Below, piece by piece: positions 6,318-13,900 of a stretch of DNA of 17,466 bases. This stretch comes from CAZVCJ01 sp964625745 (GTDB taxonomy: Bacteria > Chloroflexota > Anaerolineae > VGOG01). The stretch is from NCBI GenBank assembly GCA_964625745.1, contig CAZVCJ010000084.1:1-17466 (forward strand), read 5' to 3'. A model generated the notes under the pieces. It saw only the letters and a program-made list of their open reading frames with translations, was not told the origin of the DNA and searched no databases. Numbering within the stretch: the first letter of the stretch is position 1; every line of letters starts with the position of its first letter. The position numbers and the translations under genes were made by a program.

Positions 6318-7331
6318 TCAGAGAGAATTCTCTTTGATGAAATCAATTAGCTCGTCGGCTTTCGCAAAGGCCAGACAGGTCACCGTGTCAGCCCCGCCGT
6401 AGTAGATGGCCATCCGACCGGTGGCGGCATCGGTCAGGGCGGCGCAGGGGAAGAGCACGTTGGGCACGTCGCCAACCTGCTCGTAGATTTCTCTGGGATG
6501 CAGCAGATACGGCTCGGTGCAGTAGAGCACTTTCCAGGGCTGGTGGATATCCAGCAGCGCGGCGCCCATCGAGTAGACGAAGCCATTGCAGGAGGTCAGC
6601 ACCCCGTGGTAGAGCATCAGCCAGCCCTCGGTGGTTTCAATGGGGATGGGGCCGGCGCCAATCTTGGTGCTCTGCCAGCCGCTGGCGGGTCGCATGACCA
6701 AGCGGTGCTTGCCCCAATAGGTCATATCGGGACTTTCGGAGTAGTAGATTTCTCCAAACGGGGTGTGTCCCCGATCGCTGGGGCGGCTGAGCATGGCGAA
6801 ATTCCCGTTGATTCTGCGCGGGAACAGGACACCATTTCGGTTGAAGGGCAGGAAGGCGTTCTCCATCTGATAGAAGGTCTCGAAATCGTGGGTGTAAGCT
6901 ACCCCGATGGTCGGCCAGCCGGCGAAGCTGTTGCACCAGGTGACGTAGTAGCGATCCTCGATCCAGCAGACTCGCGGATCGTAACCGTAACCCCACTCCA
7001 TCGGTTCGAAGCCTTCGGCGGGCTGGAAATGGATGCGTTCGTTGTCAATCTCCCAATTCAGCGCGTCCTTGCTGCGCCCGACGTGGAGCTGCATGGCTCG
7101 GCGTTTGTCGTCGCAGCGAAAGACGCCGCGGAACTCGCCCTTGGTTCGACTTCGCTCACCACAGGGATACGGTACCACGGCCGAGTTGAAGATGCTGTTG
7201 GACGAGGGGATCAGATCTCGCGGGATGATGGGATTCTTCGAGTAGCGCCAGACCACTTCGTCGCACCCAGGAGGGCGTTCTTCCCAGGGAATGTTGGGCA
7301 GTTCGGGACCAATGATTTCGGCTTTTGACAT
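6318..7331 (-). CDS. Beta-1,4-mannooligosaccharide phosphorylase (GH130, subfamily 2-like)
   Basis: A 337-residue GH130 phosphorylase expected to release alpha-mannose-1-phosphate from the non-reducing end of beta-1,4-mannooligosaccharides in the cytoplasm. Seen are WRYSKNPIIPRDLIPSSNSIFNSAVVP (28-54), FRCDDKRR (71-78), YGYDPRV (115-121, Asp118 the likely general acid), NRNGVLFPRRINGNFAMLSRPSDRGHTPFG (164-193), STKIGAGPIPIE (221-232) and YHGVLTSCNGFVYSMGAALLD. Length and motifs match the RaMP2/TM1225-type group better than the longer mannosylglucose phosphorylases. ATG 7331 follows GGAGGG at about 8 nt. Residues 56-65 (PCGERSRTKG) look like a repeat-derived insertion. Next to an epimerase and an Opp-type transporter it suggests beta-mannan or glucomannan fragments as food. 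Beta-1,2-mannoside specificity, also found in GH130, cannot be excluded. Confidence 0.9.
   Translation of the reverse strand: MSKAEIIGPELPNIPWEERPPGCDEVVWRYSKNPIIPRDLIPSSNSIFNSAVVPYPCGERSRTKGEFRGVFRCDDKRRAMQLHVGRSKDALNWEIDNERIHFQPAEGFEPMEWGYGYDPRVCWIEDRYYVTWCNSFAGWPTIGVAYTHDFETFYQMENAFLPFNRNGVLFPRRINGNFAMLSRPSDRGHTPFGEIYYSESPDMTYWGKHRLVMRPASGWQSTKIGAGPIPIETTEGWLMLYHGVLTSCNGFVYSMGAALLDIHQPWKVLYCTEPYLLHPREIYEQVGDVPNVLFPCAALTDAATGRMAIYYGGADTVTCLAFAKADELIDFIKENSL
7137..7166. repeat. Repeat-derived insertion inside the GH130 gene
   Basis: The 30 bp encode PCGERSRTKG, between VVPY and EFRGVFRCDD. The plus-strand core GGTTCGACTTCGCTCACCAC resembles a palindrome-prone dispersed repeat (TTCGACTTCGCTCA type) known to me from intergenic regions of Chloroflexota and cyanobacteria. 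GH130 relatives as I recall them join these two motifs with two or three residues. The insertion is exactly ten codons and keeps the frame. Confidence 0.65.
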
Positions 7332-7345
7332 GCCTTATTCCCTCC

Positions 7346-7405
7346 ATTACGTTTTACGCTTTACGCATTTACGTCGTGCGTAAAACGTAAGGCGTAAAAC
7401 GTAAT
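7346..7405. repeat. Inverted repeat of TTTACG-type units
   Basis: The 20-nt arm 7346-7365 and the arm 7386-7405 are reverse complements at 19 of 20 positions, with a 20-nt centre that holds more TTTACG/CGTAAA units. It fills most of the 95-bp gap between the DppF-like ATPase and GH130. No T-run follows the stem, so it is more likely a dispersed palindromic element or RNA stabiliser than a terminator. Confidence 0.75.
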
Positions 7406-7426
7406 AGATTGATGTCGGTCATAGGG

Positions 7427-8239
7427 TCACACAGTTGAGAGATCCCACTCTTCGTAGATCTTGGGTACATCACTGATCAGGCGTTGGGTGTAGGCCTCTT
7501 TCGGATGCAGAATCACCTCATCGGCAGATCCACTTTCGACGAATTTCCCATGCTCCATAATGTGTACGGTATCAGAAACATAATACGCCAGGCCAATATC
7601 ATGGGTGATAAAAATAACTGTCATCCCGATTTCTTTACGTAATTGCATCAGCATTTCCAAGATGGTCGCGCGTGAACAGGCGTCAATCATCGAGGTTGGC
7701 TCATCAGCCACCAAGATCTTTGGGTTCAGGAGGAAGATACGGGCAATCATTAAACGTTGCATCTGCCCGCCGGAAAGCTCAAATGGATACTTTTTGGTTA
7801 ATTCCTCGAACTTCAAGTTGACAAAGCCGCACGCCTCAGCCATCATCTCTACTTTTTTTGCATGTGGAAGATGTCGACCGCCGCGCATGTGAATACAATC
7901 TAAAAGCACGGTATCAATGTTTCGAAATATATTGTATGAAGAGTACGGATCCTGAAAGATCGCCTGAATGTTTTTCCAATATTCCTTTTTCTTCTTTTGA
8001 GTACTGATATCACGCTCCTTCCCTTGGAAGTAAACCTCACCCTCAGTGATGCTGATCAGTCCCAAAAGCATCTTCGCTAAAGTAGTCTTTCCGCTGCCCG
8101 ATTCGCCCACGATCGAGGCGACTTCGCCCTCGTAGAAATGGATATCCACATGATCAACGGCGACAGTTTTCTGGCGGCCAAACCCAAATACCTTGGTAAG
8201 CCCTGACGTGCTCAGGCATAATTTTTTTTCATCTGGCAT
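7427..8239 (-). CDS. Opp/Dpp-type ABC transporter ATPase (DppF/OppF-like)
   Basis: A 270-residue nucleotide-binding subunit that would power import through the two permeases encoded upstream. Walker A GESGSGKTT (45-53), Q-loop FQDPYSS (95-101), signature LSGGQMQR (155-162), Walker B ILVADEPT (175-182) and the switch His in FITHD are all present. It lacks the C-terminal cysteine-containing oligo_HPY extension seen in its partner. ATG 8239 lies inside the end of the DppD-like gene (11-bp overlap), so translation is probably coupled. Opp-family systems carry peptides, but members also carry cello- and manno-oligosaccharides (Pyrococcus Cbt and Thermotoga loci); the enzymes downstream favour sugars here. 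Base composition is visibly less GC-rich than in the enzyme genes. Confidence 0.93.
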   Translation of the reverse strand: MPDEKKLCLSTSGLTKVFGFGRQKTVAVDHVDIHFYEGEVASIVGESGSGKTTLAKMLLGLISITEGEVYFQGKERDISTQKKKKEYWKNIQAIFQDPYSSYNIFRNIDTVLLDCIHMRGGRHLPHAKKVEMMAEACGFVNLKFEELTKKYPFELSGGQMQRLMIARIFLLNPKILVADEPTSMIDACSRATILEMLMQLRKEIGMTVIFITHDIGLAYYVSDTVHIMEHGKFVESGSADEVILHPKEAYTQRLISDVPKIYEEWDLSTV

Positions 8240-9293
8240 CTTTTTTGGCCTCCCTCAGATAAGCATCCCTCAATTCTTTTTCCGACAAGATACAGCGGTA
8301 CGCCCGGCCGCCATACGCTTCGTAAAGACCGACAGGAATCACCTTGCAATCTGGCCGAACGTATTTGCAGCGCTCAGCAAAACGGCACCCAGTCGGTGGG
8401 TTTTTTAGATTAGGCGGTACTCCAGGAATGGCCGTCAGTTTGACATCCCGCTGACCTTGTTCAGGCACGATGATCGAGCCCATGAGACCTTTGGAATATG
8501 GATGGAGTGGATCAAACACGGCTTGTTTTGCGGTGCCCTCCTCCACGATCTGCCCTGCGTACATGACCATAATATCATCCGTCACGTTGTAAAGCAGCGG
8601 AAGTTCATGCGTGATGAAGATCAACGAGCTGATAAAACCAACTTCCATTAATTGCCGCAGCATCTTGATAACCATCTTCTGTGAAGTGACATCGAGTGCG
8701 GAGGAAGGCTCATCAGCAATCAGCACTTGTGGTAACAGTAACACAGATACCGCAATCACTGTGCGCTGTTTCATACCGCCCGAAAGTTCAACGGGGTATT
8801 TTTGCAATACTTCGGCTGGAAGCCCCAGGGTCTCGAACACTGTTCTGGCACGTTCATAAATATCCTTCTTGGTGATGTAAAGATCATGCGCTTGAAGAAC
8901 ATCCTCAATAAAGTGGATGATCTTCTGTGTAGGGTTGAGCGCGTTCATCGCGGATTGGGGGATATATGCAATCTCCTTCCCCAAAATCGATTTGCGAACT
9001 TCATCAGGGTCCATCCTGGAAATATTACGCCCTGCGATGATGATTTCTCCACTCATGTAGTGTAGTGGAGGGAAATAATAGCCCATCAGGCTGAGCGCCA
9101 GCGTCGACTTTCCGCAGCCGGATTCCCCCGCAATTCCCAGCGATTTCCCTTCTTCGACCTTCAGAGAAACGTGGTCAACAGCGCAAATGTCTTCCTTGAA
9201 CCGGGTGACCCATTTTGTCGTTAGTTCCCTAACCTCTAATATTACATTATTTTTTGTCGTTCGTTCCCTAACCTCTAATATTGCATTTGACAT
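8229..9293 (-). CDS. Opp/Dpp-type ABC transporter ATPase (DppD/OppD-like)
   Basis: A 354-residue ATPase with Walker A GESGCGKST (56-64), signature LSGGMKQR (170-177), Walker B VLIADEPSSALD (190-201), switch His in FITHE, and the oligo_HPY C-terminal region with CRFAERCKYVRPDCK, whose Cys pattern is typical of OppD/DppD. It pairs with the downstream DppF-like subunit to form the heterodimeric motor. The N-terminus is odd: residues 4-14 (AILEVRERTTK) and 17-27 (VILEVRELTTK) are a tandem copy, caused by a 39-bp period duplication. ATG 9293 is the only plausible start, because the second copy begins with GTA, which is not an initiator. It starts 9 bp after the permease stop codon; the ribosome site is weak, consistent with coupling. 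Confidence 0.93.
   Translation of the reverse strand: MSNAILEVRERTTKNNVILEVRELTTKWVTRFKEDICAVDHVSLKVEEGKSLGIAGESGCGKSTLALSLMGYYFPPLHYMSGEIIIAGRNISRMDPDEVRKSILGKEIAYIPQSAMNALNPTQKIIHFIEDVLQAHDLYITKKDIYERARTVFETLGLPAEVLQKYPVELSGGMKQRTVIAVSVLLLPQVLIADEPSSALDVTSQKMVIKMLRQLMEVGFISSLIFITHELPLLYNVTDDIMVMYAGQIVEEGTAKQAVFDPLHPYSKGLMGSIIVPEQGQRDVKLTAIPGVPPNLKNPPTGCRFAERCKYVRPDCKVIPVGLYEAYGGRAYRCILSEKELRDAYLREAKKDAR
9213..9287. repeat. 39-bp-period tandem duplication at the DppD N-terminus
   Basis: The 36-nt blocks 9213-9248 and 9252-9287 are identical at 34 of 36 positions, separated by 3 nt. The period is 13 codons, so the reading frame is kept. Only two transitions or transversions separate the copies, which suggests a recent event. 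Confidence 0.92.
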
Positions 9294-9302
9294 TTCAACC
9301 GC

Positions 9303-10553
9303 CTAGTCCCTCAATGCCGGATTGAATACCTGGTCGAGACCTGTATTCATCAGATTCATCGAGAACGTAACCAGAACGATGGTAACGATCACGGGGAGGT
9401 ACGCCCACCATTTTCCCAGGATTGGCGCCTGGTAGATCAATGCCCAGTTCAACATCAGCCCCAAGGTGGGTACTTCCGTTGTTTTTGGTCCCAACCCAAG
9501 GATCGACAACCCGGCCTCCGCCAGGATAGCCGTGGAAATCTGCAAGATGAGCGCCATAACGACATAAGAAGCGATGTAAGGCAGAATATCTGTGAGAATG
9601 ATGTGAACGATTGAGTGCCCGGATAATTTCGACAGATTGACATGGTCGCGATTCCGCAGTGAAATGACTTGCGCCCGCACCGCCCTGGCAGTCCATACCC
9701 AGGAGGTAAGCCCGATCACCACTGCGATGGTAAAGGCACCGCGCTTCTCCTGCCCGATACTGAATGAAATCAAGATCAACAACACAATAGTGGGGATTAC
9801 AGTAAAGAGATTGGTGGCGAACATAGTGGTGTCATCCGCCAGGCCGCCGACATACCCCCCCAGCAGTCCCAGGGTCAAACCGATCAAGGTGGCAATGATA
9901 CCGCCGACAAAACCGATCTGCAGCGATACGCTGGTGGCCTTAACCAGCTCCGTCAGCACATCCCTACCAAAGCTATTAGTTCCAAGCGGCAACACCCGTA
10001 CGTTCGGGACCTGGTTGATATTCACGTAATCGGATTGTGCGACAACACCTGCCTCCTCCAGGGCACTCGTTTCCGCGTTTTTTACTGCAATGCTTACTCC
10101 CTCGGTTGACAAAAGTCCCTTGAGCGAGTTATTGAGCCGAACATAGTAATTTCGCTTGGCATTGGTCATCCCGGCAATCCTCACCTTGGGGTCATAATTG
10201 TTCTCCCACTGATCCAGGAGTACTTCGGTATTGTCGATATCAATCTCATTTTCAGGAATCCCGTCTGCCACAAGCCAATCCTTCATGGCAAGGCGGTCGT
10301 CGTTGCTCAACTTGCTGGCAATTCGATTAGCCGCAGCGTTATCCAGATTCAGCGTGTACTGGGTGGAACCAACGCTGTCATAAACATTCACATAGATTCC
10401 CGGTGGGAAGAAAGTACCCTGGCCGATGATTTCTAATGGCGGATATGTTATTATCAGCGGATAAACGATCACGATCAGCAGAATTGCCACAAAAATGGAA
10501 AAACCAACCACAAATTTACCAGAGCGAAAAACTTGTCGAATGGTATGTTTCAT
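9303..10553 (-). CDS. Opp/Dpp-type ABC transporter permease (DppC/OppC-like) with large external insertion
   Basis: A 416-residue membrane subunit. The first hydrophobic segment is at about 14-37; after it comes a polar stretch of about 135 residues (about 51-186) before the conserved LGTNSFGRDVLTEL (190-203). Then follow the remaining membrane spans and the EAA-type coupling loop around SKLSGHSIVHIILTDILPYI. Usual DppC proteins are near 300 residues, so the extra length lies wholly in the extracytoplasmic loop after the first span. It contains many Asp/Asn/Glu residues and no cysteine. ATG 10553 is preceded by AAGGAAAGG. It would form the channel with the DppB-like subunit 18 bp upstream. 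Confidence 0.92.
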   Translation of the reverse strand: MKHTIRQVFRSGKFVVGFSIFVAILLIVIVYPLIITYPPLEIIGQGTFFPPGIYVNVYDSVGSTQYTLNLDNAAANRIASKLSNDDRLAMKDWLVADGIPENEIDIDNTEVLLDQWENNYDPKVRIAGMTNAKRNYYVRLNNSLKGLLSTEGVSIAVKNAETSALEEAGVVAQSDYVNINQVPNVRVLPLGTNSFGRDVLTELVKATSVSLQIGFVGGIIATLIGLTLGLLGGYVGGLADDTTMFATNLFTVIPTIVLLILISFSIGQEKRGAFTIAVVIGLTSWVWTARAVRAQVISLRNRDHVNLSKLSGHSIVHIILTDILPYIASYVVMALILQISTAILAEAGLSILGLGPKTTEVPTLGLMLNWALIYQAPILGKWWAYLPVIVTIVLVTFSMNLMNTGLDQVFNPALRD

Positions 10554-10571
10554 AACAGCACCTTTCCTTCC

Positions 10572-11582
10572 TTAATCAGCCTGCGCCGCTCTAATGCGCG
10601 GGTCAATGATGCCGTAAAGGATTTCGATGATAAAGTTCGCACTCAGCACCATCACCGTGATGATCAATGTGGCTGCTGAGATCAGCGGATAATCCCCTCC
10701 CATTACACCGTTATAGAGCGTGAAACCAAGCCCCGGATAACTAAAAATGATCTCCGCGAACAGCGCGCCGCCGACCATGGTACCGATCGCTAACGCCAAA
10801 CCGGTAATCTGCGGAAGCATGGCATTCCGAAATACATAACCGACGATCTTCCGGTCTTTGATTCCCATGAAACGGGCGTACTTTACGTAATCCGCATTCA
10901 GCTCATAGATGGACATGGAGCGCATGCCAATCGCCTGACCGCCGATGGCGATCAACACGATTGTCCAGAATGGCAGTTGGTAATGGACGATCACAGACCA
11001 AATAAATCCCCAGCTAAAGTTGGGAATCAGGTCAAACCCATATCCACCCGAGGTTGGGAACCATTTCAAGCCGACTCCAAAAATAACCAGCATAATGACT
11101 GCCATGCCAAATGCCGGGAAATTGCTGATAAAAATGCTGACGGGCATGAGCACTTTATCAAACCCGCCCTTGAGATAAGCCGCCAATGCGCCGAGTGTGT
11201 TCCCGATCAGCCAGCCGACGATGATCGCCGTGAACTGCAGACAGATCGTCCACCAGATGGAAGATTTGATGACGTCTGCCACTGTTCTGGGATAGTAGCT
11301 GAATGAGAAACCAAAATTGCCGTGGAACACATTTTTCACGTATAGAAAGAACTGTTCGAGCATGGGCTTGTTGGTGCCAAACAACTCCGTGTATTGCTGG
11401 TAAATCGCTTGAACCCCGGTCGCATTGCTCATGCCCTGGGCCATCCTTGCTACGATGGCTGCTACGGGATCTCCCGGCATTAACCGGGGCAGGAAGAAAT
11501 TCAGTAGGAAGGCACAAACAAAGGTGACCAAGAACCAAAGTAGCTTGTTAAGGAAATACTTTCGGTATCCTTTCAACGCCAT
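10572..11582 (-). CDS. Opp/Dpp-type ABC transporter permease (DppB/OppB-like)
   Basis: A 336-residue integral membrane subunit with the N-terminal span (LLWFLVTFVCAFLLNFFL), the family MPGDP motif, GNFGFSFSYYPRTVADVI, five further hydrophobic segments and the EAA loop ADYVKYARFMGIKDRKIVGYVFRNAMLPQITGL. It ends with IDPRIR, as usual in DppB. Start: ATG 11582 abuts a strong GAGGAGGT with no spacing, whereas the TTG two codons later (11574-11576) has a normal 6-nt spacing; the true start may be this TTG. A hairpin-rich 160-bp gap separates it from the binding-protein gene upstream, which would allow lower expression of the membrane parts than of the binding protein. Confidence 0.94.
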   Translation of the reverse strand: MALKGYRKYFLNKLLWFLVTFVCAFLLNFFLPRLMPGDPVAAIVARMAQGMSNATGVQAIYQQYTELFGTNKPMLEQFFLYVKNVFHGNFGFSFSYYPRTVADVIKSSIWWTICLQFTAIIVGWLIGNTLGALAAYLKGGFDKVLMPVSIFISNFPAFGMAVIMLVIFGVGLKWFPTSGGYGFDLIPNFSWGFIWSVIVHYQLPFWTIVLIAIGGQAIGMRSMSIYELNADYVKYARFMGIKDRKIVGYVFRNAMLPQITGLALAIGTMVGGALFAEIIFSYPGLGFTLYNGVMGGDYPLISAATLIITVMVLSANFIIEILYGIIDPRIRAAQAD

Positions 11583-11590
11583 ACCTCCTC
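11583..11590 (-). promoter_or_regulatory. Shine-Dalgarno site that questions the DppB start
   Basis: GAGGAGGT on the minus strand ends directly at the ATG codon (11580-11582). Efficient initiation normally needs about 5-9 nt, which is satisfied for the in-frame TTG at 11574-11576. Confidence 0.6.
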
Positions 11591-11616
11591 GATTGATGAA
11601 TCATTATTTTACGGAT

Positions 11617-11665
11617 AGGTGCAACGCACTTGCGGGTAAAGTACACCCGTCCGTGCGTTGCACCT
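11617..11665. repeat. Hairpin before the permease genes
   Basis: AGGTGCAACGCAC (11617-11629) pairs perfectly with 11653-11665, and after a 3-nt internal loop CGGGT (11633-11637) pairs with ACCCG (11645-11649) around a 7-nt loop. It sits between the binding-protein terminator-like hairpin and the DppB ribosome site. No T-run follows, so an RNA-stability or processing role is likelier than termination. Confidence 0.7.
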
Positions 11666-11689
11666 GTACAGCTTAAGCTACTTTGTAAG

Positions 11690-11728
11690 AAACAGCCATG
11701 TTCCGGTGTTCGTGGGACATGGCTGTTT
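11690..11728 (-). terminator. Terminator-like hairpin after the binding-protein gene
   Basis: AAACAGCCATGTTCC (11690-11704) and 11714-11728 are reverse complements at 14 of 15 positions with a 9-nt loop. A-rich and T-rich ends flank the G/C core, and on the minus strand the stem ends in TGTTTCTT. It lies 14 bp after the stop codon of the binding protein. A leaky terminator here would give more binding protein than permease, a common arrangement in ABC operons. Confidence 0.55.
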
Positions 11729-11742
11729 TTAGAGATACCCGT

Positions 11743-13740
11743 TTATGGGTTAACCAGCGTCAGGTTATAGAGCCCTGCGATACTCCAACCGTCAGTCAGG
11801 TTGAGCGGCGGGACGGGCGGGTCTGTACCATCACCCTGGTGAGGGAAGTTTGTCCAAACACTCTCGTTCACAGCATGGAAATTTTGGGGACGGTACATGA
11901 GCGTGAAGGAGGGAATATCGGTCAGGTAGATCTTGACCAATTCAGTGTACATTTCCTTCAGCTTGGCGGCGTCCGTTTCAGCGGGGATCGCTTTGATCAA
12001 TTCGTCGACCCTGGGATTGCTATATTGGCCCCAGTTGCCGTTCCAGTTGTTCGCCATACCGACGAATTCAGAGCTGAGCAAGTGGCGGATACGACCCCAA
12101 GGCTGGGTCGGGCCAGCGCCGTCGCTCCACATCATGAAGATGTCATAGCCAGCGGGGAGAGGCGCATCCGATTTGGTGACGACGGTCTGATAAACGGACC
12201 ATTCTGGGTAGTTGGAGGTGATGTCAATACCGATCTTTTTACCGGCGGCAGCCACCACTTCGATCGCAGCCTGCCAGTCGGACCAGCCATTGGGGCAGGT
12301 TGCAACGTAGTGAAGTGTCTGCCCATTGAGCTCCCGCCAGCCATCGCCATTGGTATCGGTAATCCCGGCATCATCGAGCAGTTTCTTGGCGCCTTCGATA
12401 TCGTTGCCGGCCCACTGCAGGTCCTTGACGGCATCGTGGTCGTACAGGGCCTGCTCACCAGGGGTTGGGTTCATGAGTGAGCGCGGAACCTGATCGAAGG
12501 TAGCCGATTGGTTGGTCATGGCGTTGGCAATGATGGTGGGATAGTCAACCGCCATGGCAATGGCCTTGCGAACCGCAAGCTGGTCCAAACCATAGGACTT
12601 CAGGTTGTAGTAGGCAGTTGGCAGGCTGGCGCCAATGCCATAAGGAGCATCGGGAAGGTAAGTGGAGATGGGCAGCCCATAGTTGAGCCACAGAATCTGA
12701 ATATTGGAATTGAACTGCTGGCTGACATCCACTTCACCTTGTGCCAAAGCAACTGAACCGGCGGCGTTATCCTTAAAGATCGTATGCGCCAGGTACTTCG
12801 GAACAGGCAGCTTGCCCCACATGGAAGCATCCTGGCCCCAGTAGTTGTCATCACGAACGTAGACAACCTTCGTATCGTCAGCGAAGAATTTGTGATAGGG
12901 GCCGGAGTAAACGACGTCTTCCGCGGTATCAGCTAAAAATTGAGTCGCATCGCCGCCGGCGCGGGCTTCCAGTGTTTGGGTCCAGGCTTTCTGGATGACA
13001 TAGTTGCCGCTCAGGTAAGCAGGGACCTGCAGAGGATTGACCGTTTTGCCGTTCGCGTCCAGTTTGGCCTTGACCAAAACCGTTTGGGCATCAACTGCTG
13101 TGATGGAGTCGATGTAATCTTTGTAGTTATTGCCAGCATTGGTTGAGTACTTGATATTGGAAGCCCAGGTATAGGCCACGTCATCCGCGGTCAGCGGGGT
13201 ACCGTCGCTCCAATGGGCGGCTGGTTTGATCTTGAAGGTGATCTCGGTCTGCGCATCGTTCCACGCATAAGGACCATCCGCCAGCAGAGGATATGCCTTG
13301 CCATCGAGCATGTTGTACAGGTACGGGGTTTCGAACATGATGACGCGGGCGCTGTCCTGTGCGGCGATAGCCATCGCATTATTGTTGCTGCTGGAGTATG
13401 GATTCCAACCAACAACTGGACCCCACTGTTGACCATTGGAGTACAGGGTTTCATTGCGGGGAAGCGCTGCAGCTGGTGCCACTGGTGCCACTATTGGGGT
13501 CACCTCGACCACCACGGTCTCCTTGACGATCTTCTCGACCGGCACCTCTTTCTCGACCACCACGGTCTGGATCACCGGCTTCTCGACGACCTTTTCCGTC
13601 TCGACGACCACGGTCTGGATCACCGGCTTCTCGACCACCACTTCCTTCTCGATCACCTCTGGCGTAGGAGGAGCACAGGCCGAGAGCACCAGGCTCAGAA
13701 CCACCAGCAGACTCGTAAAGAACACAATTGACTTACGCAT
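11743..13740 (-). CDS. Family-5 extracellular solute-binding lipoprotein
   Basis: A 665-residue lipoprotein of the SBP_bac_5 (Opp/Dpp) family that would capture the substrate outside the cell and deliver it to the permeases. The signal peptide MRKSIVFFTSLLVVLSLVLSAC has a lipobox ending LSAC, with Cys22 as the lipidated residue. Residues 24-80 form a Val/Glu/Lys-rich linker with a 16-residue repeat. The binding domain follows, with the family features PYLYNMLDGKAYPLLADG and WSDGTPLTADDVAYTW. The start is ATG 13740 with AAGGAGG at 13749-13755, rather than an upstream in-frame codon that lacks a ribosome site and signal peptide. Family-5 proteins bind peptides, but several bind cellobiose, mannobiose or longer beta-glucans. 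The surrounding phosphorylases make oligosaccharide the best guess; the sequence alone does not fix the ligand. Confidence 0.93.
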   Translation of the reverse strand: MRKSIVFFTSLLVVLSLVLSACAPPTPEVIEKEVVVEKPVIQTVVVETEKVVEKPVIQTVVVEKEVPVEKIVKETVVVEVTPIVAPVAPAAALPRNETLYSNGQQWGPVVGWNPYSSSNNNAMAIAAQDSARVIMFETPYLYNMLDGKAYPLLADGPYAWNDAQTEITFKIKPAAHWSDGTPLTADDVAYTWASNIKYSTNAGNNYKDYIDSITAVDAQTVLVKAKLDANGKTVNPLQVPAYLSGNYVIQKAWTQTLEARAGGDATQFLADTAEDVVYSGPYHKFFADDTKVVYVRDDNYWGQDASMWGKLPVPKYLAHTIFKDNAAGSVALAQGEVDVSQQFNSNIQILWLNYGLPISTYLPDAPYGIGASLPTAYYNLKSYGLDQLAVRKAIAMAVDYPTIIANAMTNQSATFDQVPRSLMNPTPGEQALYDHDAVKDLQWAGNDIEGAKKLLDDAGITDTNGDGWRELNGQTLHYVATCPNGWSDWQAAIEVVAAAGKKIGIDITSNYPEWSVYQTVVTKSDAPLPAGYDIFMMWSDGAGPTQPWGRIRHLLSSEFVGMANNWNGNWGQYSNPRVDELIKAIPAETDAAKLKEMYTELVKIYLTDIPSFTLMYRPQNFHAVNESVWTNFPHQGDGTDPPVPPLNLTDGWSIAGLYNLTLVNP
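13554..13639. repeat. 48-bp-period repeat in the lipoprotein linker
   Basis: The 38-nt blocks 13554-13591 and 13602-13639 are almost identical (36 of 38), with a 48-bp period, i.e. 16 codons. The encoded unit is VVEKPVIQTVVVE plus three residues; a third, more diverged unit (PVEKIVKETVVVE) follows. It forms a spacer between the lipid anchor and the binding domain. Confidence 0.85.
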
Positions 13741-13790
13741 TTCTTTTTCCTCCTTGACTTTGTGTGAAATGTCTAGTAAACCATGCCCCA

Positions 13791-13865
13791 TGCGGACTTT
13801 GCTCCGCACAGGCCTTGCGTACAGGTCTTCCCTCTGTCTACGTTAGTTGGGGGTGAAGACCTGTA
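13791..13865. repeat. Two hairpins between repressor and binding-protein genes
   Basis: A perfect 6-bp stem TGCGGA/TCCGCA (13791-13796, 13803-13808) and a perfect 11-bp inverted repeat TACAGGTCTTC / GAAGACCTGTA (13820-13830, 13855-13865; 24-nt loop). Neither is followed by a T-run on the minus strand, so they need not stop transcription from the repressor gene into the transporter. They could shape the leader of the binding-protein mRNA. I find no clear promoter in 13741-13912. Confidence 0.65.
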
Positions 13866-13900
13866 TGCATCTTTAATCCCATTGCTTCAGATTTGCTCAT
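13838..13900 (-). CDS. Possible 20-residue leader ORF before the binding-protein gene
   Basis: ATG 13898-13900 opens 20 codons (MSKSEAMGLKMHTG...) ending at TAG 13838-13840, within the loop of the 11-bp inverted repeat. The start is preceded at once by GGAAAGGAGGTG (13901-13912), which begins right after the repressor stop codon and, with the AT of the start codon, matches the 16S rRNA 3'-end complement over 11-13 bases. The spacing to ATG (about 2 nt after GGAGG) is too short for a normal start. It may be a ribosome standby or mRNA-protecting site rather than a gene. I do not recognise the peptide. Confidence 0.2.
   Translation of the reverse strand: MSKSEAMGLKMHTGLHPQLT

Noticed and set aside
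6322..6333. 12-bp palindrome AGAGAATTCTCT as a possible operator
   Set aside because: It lies in the last codons of GH130 next to the GH94 ribosome site, has no promoter nearby and no second copy.
13436..13846. 136-codon plus-strand frame rich in Thr/Ser
   Set aside because: It is the antisense reading of the repeat linker and signal peptide of the binding lipoprotein.
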